The translations under genes and the position numbers were made by a program. Of a DNA stretch of 64,000 nucleotides, positions 44,900 through 56,000 are shown in pieces (the stretch's first letter is position 1; every line of letters starts with the position of its first letter). The stretch is taken from contig OZ004592.1 in the NCBI GenBank assembly GCA_963924555.1, positions 6,262,001 to 6,326,000 of the forward strand. Direction: 5' to 3'. A model generated the notes under the pieces. That model did no database searches and was not told the DNA's origin. It worked only from the letters and a program-made list of their open reading frames with translations. Origin of the DNA: Crambe crambe (lineage: Eukaryota; Porifera; Demospongiae; Poecilosclerida; Crambeidae).

Positions 44900-45458
44900 G
44901 TGTTGTAGGCAGTTGCATCAGCTCACCAAAGGTGAAAGGTGTCCATTAAGCTACACATGTACTCTCAGTAAGCATGCAATTTTAAATTTTTGAATTTTAA
45001 AGCTTGGACATTGAATGTAAACATTCTCTATTACACATGCACCACATAATTATTATATTCACTCAAACCATGACCATGTAAACACATATACAGGAACACG
45101 AGTTATACACATGTAACTCACCTTTCTTTGGCATACCCCTGCGGCCAGTTCGAGAATGACGATCTTTCTCAGAAAGCTTCTTCAATTTGGAAGGGGATAG
45201 TGGTTTTTGCTGAGAGGGACTGTTGATGGCTCCATTGCTCACGTCGCCACCACTGGTATCAATCTTTGGGAGCCGGGCACGTCGTCGAGCCTTGTGCTTT
45301 GGGCGCTGCTCCTCCACCGGGACCCTGGGGACAGTCTTGACCTCTGTGATGGAATTAAACTGCACCGTAGCATTTACTGGAGATCTGATAGCTCCACTGC
45401 CATTGGTGCTGTTGTATGTGACAAAATTGTTAACAGGTTGAGGAATGTCAACTTCCAT
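41908..45458 (-). CDS. PDCD4: PDCD4, MA3-domain translation repressor
   Basis: Eight exons: 45122-45458, 43334-43437, 43011-43166, 42665-42939, 42497-42611, 42224-42442, 42032-42171, 41908-41968; phases join, 468 residues (human 469). The basic N-terminal RNA-binding region includes RPKHKARRRARLPK and RTGRRGMPKKG. The first MA3 domain covers about 165-290 (FREYFEHGDTQEVADILEDL) and the second about 328-450 (LLMEYLSSGDKEEAVRCLQG, then VPHFHHELVYEAVVMVLEKA). The C-terminus RKRYVSEGDGGAIKSPED is conserved. The known role is binding the helicase eIF4A through both MA3 domains and lowering cap-dependent translation. Intron 1 is long for this locus (about 1.7 kb) and holds A and G runs. Confidence 0.96.
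44863..44896. repeat. G34 run in PDCD4 intron 1
   Basis: Thirty-four G on the plus strand (C on the coding strand). Similar runs: C24 at 5191, C22 at 8811, G24 at 12476, C34 at 13893, G12 at 24227, G32 at 30430. Confidence 0.95.
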
Positions 45459-46307
45459 GATTCTTGTATTTTAAGCGTAAAAATATTCTTTACTTCAAAT
45501 CCGACTGGTGAAAATGATTGGTATGTTAAAAATTGATAATTTTTTTAGGTCGGCCAAACAACGAGTTTATAATACCAGTATGCTGCAAATTTTTTATGTA
45601 TTAAAATTTTCTTCTTTTGAACGAAAAGTGAATATTGGTCAGATTGCCGGAACGTACTCAGTAGCTTTAGGTAGGTCTTCTCTAACTACCTCAACCCTAC
45701 AACGTACTAGTTACAGGGAAGAACAAAAATTCTGCCCTCGAGCGCTGCGGCGAAGCGAAGTCAATGCAATGGAAGGAGTTGCGTCATCCAGGCCCAACTT
45801 GTCTTGTTTGTAGCAAGAAGAGAGTTGTTCGAATTCAAACGGCGATGGCCAGCTACGCAATACGTGACGCGATGGGTTGCTCTCCTGCTACCTGCCAGTT
45901 CGAGCTAGTGAAGTTGCAGTAAACTGCTGTGTAAATCTGAGCAGTTTTCTCCCACCAAAGGCTAACCAGCCTCCCTTTGTAAAGCAGAGCTTTACGGTAG
46001 ACTCCTTCTCGTTTGTTCAGTCCGTATACTCTCCCACCTTCTTCTAGAAAAACGAAGCGAAACTTTATCCTGTGCTCGGACTTTTCTTCCTGATTTATAT
46101 AGCTGCTGCTTCAAGGTTGTAAACACATTACGTAACCAGAAAATAGGCGTGCGCGTGCGCAATGAATGTGCATGCCTGCCACGTCATCCATAATCAATTA
46201 TAATTGTACTTTGACCCGATTAAATTTAATCATACAAAAATCTATGTACTACTACTACTACACCACAGATTTAAAAAGTCATAAAACTGTCAATTTAGAA
46301 TCACTTA
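45459..46307. other. PDCD4 upstream region and MVP 3' flank
   Basis: No further gene supported. GC-rich words (cgtgcgcgtgcgcaatg at about 46148-46164) could belong to the PDCD4 promoter, though they lie about 700 bp from the ATG. Confidence 0.4.
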
Positions 46308-49300
46308 TTAGTAACTATAGGTCTGTTCTAGGTTGATAAAACTATTTTCATCAGTGAATAGAACACTCTTGAGTCCAAGAGATCGTAGCATGTGATCCTA
46401 CACAAAATTAATCAGAGATTCTTTATCATACAATGTATACAATGTTAAGTGATTGTACCTTTGCTTCAGGTCCAGCCTTGGCAATAGATGACAGGGTCTT
46501 CTTTCCCAGAGAACCCACAATATTAGAGAACTTCATTATCTAGAAGTCAGAACATCATTACAGGAACCCCGAACCCCTGAACCAGGTGGAACCCCCTGAG
46601 GAATGCACACATTGTTATCTCAATGTTCCACAGGTGGTGTGATCGAATGTCAAGAACAATGCATACACTGATTGGTACCTTTGTTATGGCCCAGTAGGGT
46701 GGGGGGAGCAAGAACTTGGCACTTACGACAGGAGCAATTCACTAACACAACTGATTATTAGACAGACTGTCATCACTAATGTGTGTTTATATATTACTGA
46801 ACCCCATGCATGGTGGACTTTCAATTGGAGTTTTCATAATTGCTTCATCACATAGAGTGAAGAAAACATACACTGGATGTTCAGCAAATACACACACCAA
46901 TACTAAAATAATGTGATCAATATACAGCCCTTTCAAAAGTCCAAGCCTTTTAGCCTTAAAGCTGAGTGGTATACAGCTGTTGAGAGACTAACATACACCG
47001 TAGCAGCAAGCAGACTGTCAGCCATCATACCACTGCATGTTCATGCTCTACAAATCTACATTAGTACTGGAGCCTAAAAGCTCAACAGTCAACAGTGTGC
47101 TTAGTCACGTGAACACAAAGTGCTATTGCACACATGTATGCCACCATGCATTGACAACCAAAATAGTCTCACTCCTGAGGTATTTTGAATGAAACCCTGA
47201 ATTGCATGCACACACCTCAACTTGGGTGAGAGCCTTGGCTTTCTCTATCTCAAGCTCATTCTGCTCCCGAATGAAGGACACCTCTGCCTCCCTTGCCTCT
47301 ACCTGGCACTCCAGTTCCGTCTCACTCTCAATTCTAACTGCCTCAGCCTTCAACTCAGCAACTATAGCAACAATACAGTGAGTAAACGACACCTGCATCT
47401 CCCCAAAATAAATGTATTTCTTGCTATGTCACATGAACCACACTCATTGAAATAAACATCCAAAACTCCAAAACATACGTTCAATTGCACTCTGTCCTTC
47501 AATCAGCAGTTTCTCTGCCTGTGCCTGAGCTTCTGCCTTGGACTGACCGGAGGACTCCACAGCAGCTGCCACTGCCTGCAGCTCCAGTAATATCTTGCGA
47601 GCCTCCTCACTCTCCTTCTCATTCTGCAGCTTCTGTCGTTCCAGCTGCCCCTTGGCTTTCTGTTCCATCCTTTTGGCTTCATGCTGCGCTGATCGCTCAA
47701 TGGAGCTAAGGATGAGATGCATAATTCTATGGTTAACAAGTTCACAGCAAGCAAAGATAATTATACTTGACTAGTGCACTAGTATTATTAAAAGGTCATA
47801 GAGGGTGCAAAACCAAGGTCAAAGGTCAAAACCTACCAAATCACACAAGTGCTAAATCACTTGCTGAATCAGGATGTTCAAAGAAAAGGAGGACCCTCCT
47901 GTTTGTTGTCTAATTGGGAGGAAGGGGAGAAGGGAAAGAGAACTCATGAAGGGGGGAGGGAGGGAGAGGAAGAGAAAGTGACTGACTGACTGACTGACTG
48001 ACTGACTGACTGACGTACTTTGTAGAGATTTCAATGGCCATTTGGACAGATTTCATGAGGCTATCGCGCATCTGATGATCCACAGGTTCGATGCTCTGCA
48101 CATCAATGTTTGTAATCACCTATATAATATTATTGGAGAGCGAGAGACCATAAATCTATTCAAGCCATACAAAACAATCAAACAACAGATGTCAGAGGAT
48201 GCTCAATTAGATTCATATGAATTATTATAACAATGCATGCAAGTACCATTCACTGTATGGTATTGCTTACTCATCTAAGAATGATGCAACACATCATTTT
48301 ACCAATTCCATCAGTACTGGATATCAGAATAAAATAACTTTATTAACTTTATACAAACCAGAATCCCCCCCTCCTCAATCAATAGCATAAGACTTATACT
48401 ATGACATAATTTTCTGGATGTGAATAAAAAACCTATTCCCAATAGCCTACATTAGCCAATCTATGGATTGCAATTCCTTTCCTCTTGAATCACATTCAAT
48501 CAGTGATCGACTTCAGACTCTCTCAAAGGTTGAAACATTATAGGCTACCAGCCACTTTACAAGGTGACATCATGAACCTAGCATTCATTCATTGCAGCTT
48601 TTAAAAACCGTTCCCTGAAGGTTCCATGTTCAGTGCTTGCAAAGACTCAATTGAAGACCATGTACACTCTCTCCCACTCCTATTTTAAAATGCCTTATTC
48701 GGAGATCCAACATGTCGTGTATGACAGCCACAAGCACACAGATAAGAGACAACACACATACCCAGAGGGTGTATGCTCTTTTTATTAACCAAAGACAGGA
48801 GTAATTATAAAGTCATGTCAGGACTTTGGGAGGAGCTGTTCACGTCATCACTATAACAACAATAATAACCCTGGCTACCATTTCAGGCCAGTATACAGAA
48901 TATTTAGCATGTACCAGAACTAGGAACAGCCATCACAACCAATCAGCTCCTTGGCTATGCATGACACCTTCTGAGCTAATGAGCCACCCACCAGGTTAGC
49001 TTGCCCACCTACCTGTGGTACTATAATATCATAGGAGGAAGTCTCACTGTGGTCCATATACCATCATTTAATTAGCAATTGGCAAAGAGTCAAAATGTAA
49101 AGACTACAGTGCACTATGACATTCAATTTGAAAATTTAAAAAGTATGGGTCCTGTTTTTATGTGATTAAGAATCTGTTTTTAGTATAGTCTAGTACTGGC
49201 ACCCCTACAGCTGCAGCTGCCCACCTGGATAACTATGGCTGCACACATGTAAGTTGTAGTGTAACATACTCTGTGTGTTGTTTGAGCCTACCATGTACTG

Positions 49301-52300
49301 CCAGTCTTAAACTTGAAGTAACACAGGCCACAGCATGCAAGCATATCATCAGCTCAGCGGGCTAGATTCTATGGCTCTAGTGCTACACAACTGAAACATG
49401 TACTAGATTCTATGGCTCTAGTGCTACACAGTATAAAACAACTGAAACATGTACTAGATTCTATGGTAACTGGGCAAGAATGATAACAGCTGAGTTTAAA
49501 GCCAAATCCATTTTATACTAGCATAGTTCTATACCGCAATAAATAACAAAATGGCTGAGGTTATGGCCAATATAATTGGTGAATACATCAGGTTATGATA
49601 ACTCATTTTGACCTTTTTTATCACTGATCATTTGATAGAAACAAGTGTTGGCTTTGAATCATGTTTTTACTACTATGAAAGACCAGGTTGGCTTTCCTCG
49701 ATTTCTCCAACTTGAACTCACCAAGTTGTTGGCACTGAAGACCAGCTCGTCCCCAATTGACCCATCTTTTTTCTTCCCGAAGACGCCAACACGAATGATG
49801 TTGGTTGAGTACTTGTGGAACTGCTCAAAGGGAGTGGAAGCAACTACACCTCGGATACGACTGGCCACTTCACGACAAGCAAAGCCAATAAAGTCAGGCA
49901 CCGAAAACAACTTCTTTTCTGATTCTTTGTTGCCACGTTCAAACTGAAAAGAAAGGGGGGAAAATGAAGCCTCATAAGAGACACAAGGAGCTGTGTATGC
50001 GTGGAACAGGAAGAAGACTAGTTACTCTTCTTCCTGCAGTGAGCAGAAATTTTTTGGCAGATAAAATTCCACCTTGCTGAACTCCACTTCCTCCCTAACA
50101 AAAGAATTAAGCCTACCACATGCTATCTATCTATCTATCTGCTCCCCACGTTGTTATTGTTATTGTTTCTTGTTGTTATTATTGTTGCTATTTCTTGTTT
50201 CTTTTTTAGAGAAGGAATGACTCAGCATTAGATAAATATACCCTTCCCTAAAGGACACATTCTTCAATCTGTCATCATTCTTTGTTGGGGAATAAGAAAT
50301 GATGACTTAACTCTACTGTATGACACACAGTCAGTACTTTTCCCAGCGACCTCACCTCACCTTTACAACGTAACACACTCTGAACTTTTAGTACAACTTA
50401 TCCTTTTTGGTGGTGGTATATAACACATAACACTTCCTTCAGTGCTAATGCACTTTACATGAATACTGTCAGCTCCCCTTTCAACTTGCCCACAACATAA
50501 CCCACGAAATGCACTCACTGAACTTGTGATTAGATGATATGGATCATGCAGCTGCAAATTTACTAGCTCAGCAAAACCCACATCCCAATTCACTTCATCC
50601 AATACACAAAAAATTACCACACAAAAAAAAGAGAAAAAACTTGTGGGTATACCCTGATCGTTGCAATGATTTAAGGTGCATAGTGAGCGTACATCAGCCA
50701 CACTAGCTGGCTTGAGATACACAGAGATACATACTAAATTACCTTGAAGACATTATTCATAGCAATGGCAACCTTCAAGCGAGCATGGTCAGACGTCTCC
50801 ACGATAATGGTGTCAGAGATGAAGTCAGGTCCCAACATGAGACAGATGGTGATGAGAGCTCCACACTTCTTTGGCTTGCCAGCTGAACAAAATATCTTTC
50901 AGATTAGCACTAGCCCTTTCCCTCTGTAAGAAGCCACACTTACCACTGAGGAAGAGAGTGTTGAAGGTCTCGTGGGGCTCAAGGACAACAAGGTCGGGCC
51001 CAAACACTACTCTGGCTGTCTTGTGTTGGTAGTTGTAAACCTGCACTGCAGTGTTGCTAGGACACCGATAGGTCACAACTCTCGTTTTATCTCGATTCTA
51101 ATTTTTAAAATGCCAGATTTGCAAAATAAATGCATAGCTTAGGTAAATTTGTTATTGCAAGTGATACCATATCAAGTATTGTATCTTATGTGATAATGCT
51201 GGTTCAGCATTAATTAAATAAGATAACATTAACACTTAAAGTGGAACTCCTACAGTGGTACAAATATCCAAGCAAGGTCTGGATAGACTCTCTTACATTG
51301 CAGGAGAGGGAGGCTATCCACCTTCTCCGTGTATCTACACCCGCCATAAACAGTCTTCCTATTCAACTTACAGCTATTTTAACCTTTTTAAAAAGAAAAC
51401 AAACAAGAGAATTTTTTTCAGTGACGGGTTGTTTTTGGTAGAGTAGGAGCTAGGTAGGAGATGTTTACTGCTCCCATGCAGTTCAAGTTATAAGCTTCCA
51501 CTTCTCCTCACTCTATTGCCAGGCAACCACAGAGCAATGGTAAAGCCACACTTTACCCAATGCAATGATTAGTTGTTGAGTTTTATTGAGTTAGTACTAA
51601 TAGTTATATTTCACTTTCAGTTCCCCAATATTTGACAAACACTGTGTGAGCTGTTCAATTACTCCATTAAAAATAAACATGGATTCATCAGTGGGTAAAG
51701 AGGCTATTCGGGAAAATGTTCCTAAGGGACCAATAAATCCCCTTGTTATGCAATCATTATTGCAATGAGTTTCAAGATAGTGAATAACAGCAAGTATGTT
51801 GTGAAAATGCTATAGATACCTTATATTTTGGGTCGATGGAACTCTCGAAGTAGGACATTTTGCGTATGTTGGGATCTCCTATTCCACCACCATTCCTGAA
51901 CAAAAGTCACAACATTTTGTATAAATCTACTAACCTTCCATCCCACCCAACACACACGGCCCAAGTTTTCCCTTAATGAAATAAGCTTATCTTTCCTTTG
52001 TTTACTTTAGTATATCGTCCACCAATGGTTCGAGTTCTTTAGAATAGAGTTCTTCGTTGGCCTGGATCATGTAGGACTGTGGTCCCATTACACTCCGCAC
52101 CTGCCCACTCTTAATGTCCCGCACATATATCCCTTCATTTTCATTCATTGGAATACTCTTCCTGCAATAGAAAATGTGGTAAAGGGTCATATCTGTAAGA
52201 AATCTACCTAGTATTACCTCAGTTCTGTTTTGCCAATCTCAATTCTTGGTGTATATTCTGCTGGTCCTGTGATCATCCACTTGTCACCTGGTGTCCTGTG

Positions 52301-55300
52301 CACCTTTTTCCCTAGAAGATATATTTATTTTTATAGTTAATCAATGAACGCCTTGCGCATGCGCAGTAGGTTAAGTGTACAAGACCGCAGCTAGCTGAAA
52401 GAATAGTTTCGCTTCTTACTACCGATGAATATAAGGAGAATGCTGCTGCTAGCTACAAAGTGAAAGAATGAAGCTAGTCTCCACCCCAGCTCTATCATGG
52501 TTCATTGCACTCATCAGCTTCTGCCATCACCAAAGAGAATGCAACTCATCAATGGAAATGAGAAAGACCAAAAAGAACCTGGTAATACTCTCTCTCCTTC
52601 CCTACCCAGATACTGGAATTTTTCAGCCATCCTGGGATGAAGGCCCTACTCTGACACTTGCAGCTGAACTGGCAATTGAGCACATCAATGCCAATCCAAA
52701 CATTCTCCCCAACTTCAACCTCACCATAGTGCAAGCAGACAGTGGCTGCAACATCAAGTCAAAGGCATACCTAGCTCTCATAAGAGACAACTTGATGAGT
52801 GGGGAACCTGTTGTGGGTATGATAGGACCTGGGTGCTCTGTCTCTGCCTCCATCATAGGAGAACTATCCGGGAAAGATCAGCTCTCACTCGTCAACGTTC
52901 ACATAGCAGGAAGTCTCCTACTGGCCAACAGAAATAAGTACCCATTTTCCTTCGGGACATTGGATTCCACTGAAGTGTTTGTGGAAACACTGATTGAATT
53001 GATCAAGCGTAATAAATGGAACCACGTCAGTGCACTATACGACGAGTCTCGACTATACTACTACTCAACCATCCAAGTAATGGAGAACCAGACAAAGGAC
53101 AATCCAGACTCGAATTACTTCTATTCTGCAGTGTATAACACGTACATACCTTTGAATATCATACAGAATAACTACAAAGTGATCCTGCTCTTTGTAGGAC
53201 CGGATTTTCTCAGCAAGATATTGTGTCTGGCATGGAAGTATAGAATGGTGTACCCTGTCTATCAGTTTGTTATTGTGAGCAGAGTAGTTGAAGAAATAAA
53301 AGCAGTAAATTTCACATACAATAACGAACTTGTAACATGTAATAGTGTAAACATTCATCAAATGATCACCAATATGCTAATCATCCACTACCAGCTTAAG
53401 CCATTTAACGTCTCTATGGCTACAGATTCCGGGCTCTGCTATGAGGAATTTATAGAAACCTACCATCATGCAGTGCTCAACTCCAGCCTTAATCCAAGGA
53501 AGGAATGGGAGAACTATACATCAATTGAACCAAGCTTCTGGGCCTCATCCTACTTCGATGCAGTGTGGTCTCTCGCTCTGGCTTTAAATAACTCTATGGA
53601 TAGTGTCAATTTGTCTGCGTACCGCTTTGGACATCTATCAGATGCTGAAATCCTCAGAAAAAAACTCCTGGAACTGAATTACATGGGGGTATCAGGACAC
53701 ATTACATTTGATAACACAACAGGGTATGTTCAGCGTAATGTGGAGATCTATCAGATCAGTCCTCTAGGAGAGATGAGAGAGATAGGGTATTATAGCCGCA
53801 TTAATGAGAGCATTTACTTGACAGACACTGCTCGGTTTATTAATGGAGAGTTCAATCACTTAGTTCGTATCCTAACTGCTCCTAAATCACTGGCAGCTAT
53901 TATGTTGGCTCTCACTATAATAGGACTTCTACTGGTACTCCTGCTGCAGATATTGACTATCATCTACCGGACATCTAAATCCATCAAAGCCTCAAGTCCG
54001 AAACTCACTCAGTTTGCCTTCATTGGCTGTTACACGCTAGGTTTGGGTTCCATCCTGAATGCTTGCGTTGAAACCTTCACTGATCAAATAGCACACAGCA
54101 CTATTTGCATGCTCTGGCATGTCATAAACATAGCATCTGCCATAGGAACAACTCTCATATTCGGGACAGTTTGCATGAGAACATGGCGCCTGTACAGAAT
54201 ATTTGTCCATTATAAGAACCCTGGCAGATTCTTATCAGAGAAGATACTCATTGTCCTAGTGATAATGATGGTGGGTATTAACATCATCATAAGCATAGCC
54301 TGGAGCCTAAATGACCCCTTTGTCCCCCTGAGCAAACTTCACAAGAGAAGCTACGAAGAGGTGAAGACCAACAACGTTACAACCAACATTAGAATAGTGG
54401 ATGAAATGATCTATTCATGCCAACAAGAAAGGAACTTTCTGCTATGGTGCTTCTCTTTGATGTTTTTCAATGTAATACTTGTGGGTGGAACTGTGATACT
54501 GGCATTTCTAACTCGGAATATTCCACACAAGGACTTCAAGACTCGAGGCATCATGAGCCTTTCGTACATCCTCACGGGCATACTGGGACTGGGATTTGCT
54601 CTGTATACCGTACTACTGCTGCAATTAAACACTCACGCTACCACTTTGAGGCTTGTCACAGCTGGAATTCTCTTCAACATCTACATCTACCTCTCCTGTG
54701 TTTTGCTCTTCCTGCCACCCCTCTACCCACAATTCAAACTCAGAATCACTAAAATGCTTCCTTATATTCACATTACCAAATAAAAAACATGTTGTGTGCA
54801 TTGTGTATACTTATTCCTACGTAATTAAACACAAAGATCATCATTATAATATAGAGCCATATTATTATAACAAGACCTACCTTTGAGAGTGATTTTTGCT
54901 TCTACATCTTCCCCCCTCCCCTCCAGCTCCCCCCCCCTCCCCACCCCTGACTTACCATCTGGAAGAATGTCGTCAAACTCTCCTTCAGCTGTCACTACCA
55001 CTGCTTCATCCGACTGCAGTATCACTGTGTTCTTTATTCCCCTTTCTAAACGCTCACCTGTATAAAGAGAGATCCTTCTCAAGAAATGAACTTAGTGTTT
55101 GCTAGCACTTGAAATCAATAGGGTTATTGTCAGTTATGCTTTCATAAGTAGATGCCTATATTATTTCTGATCACTTGGCATTGCATATCATCCTTGGATA
55201 ACCATGTACTTTTTTTAAAAAAACAACCTAAAAAAAATCAACAACAAACTTGTTACCACATCATATACCATACCGGGCTGAAGGAAGAATGTCTTTGGTC

Positions 55301-55932
55301 CAATCCTGAGCTCCCTTACTCCCAGGCGACTCCGCCCATCGGATCCCACTGGATCAAGGACGACACAGTACTGGTGCTGCTTCAACACCGTCAGGTTCAC
55401 CACATGCACCATTTCCTGCAAAAATGTGCCAGAGAGATGAAAAATAGAAAATCCTCGGGATGCAAGAAGCAAAAGCAAACATAATTTATCGTCATGACAA
55501 TGTTATCATTAAGAGTAGAGTACTCGATAAACACAGATCAGATCAAGTGCACTTTTAATAACACTCATTACTATATTTTGAAATTCCTTGGTCCATCTCC
55601 AATGACTCAGCATGCAACATTTACTCCTATCCAAACCTACACTGAAGTGGTGCATTAACTAAGTCAACAAAGGAATGGATATTATGATGTTAGCCATAAT
55701 ACCACAGCTGTTGAGTGAAAGCATATCAAATGCTTTCAGGAACAAGTTTGCTTGTCGTGAAGGAGAAAGCATTATTTTAAAGACCAGTGTGAGTTAATGT
55801 GTAATAATTATCATAATACCTCGGTAACATCAGGAATATAGGCTTCAGTATGCTCCTCAGTTATCAGCCATTCATCCCCAATGTGTCTGGGAAAAGAGAG
55901 GACCAATAGATGGTGAGTCACTCAGTACAGTG

Positions 55933-56000
<68 letters not shown>

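Noticed and set aside
45207-45813. Plus-strand genes opposite the PDCD4 start
   Set aside because: Antisense shadows of PDCD4 exon 1 and its upstream region, without conserved motifs.
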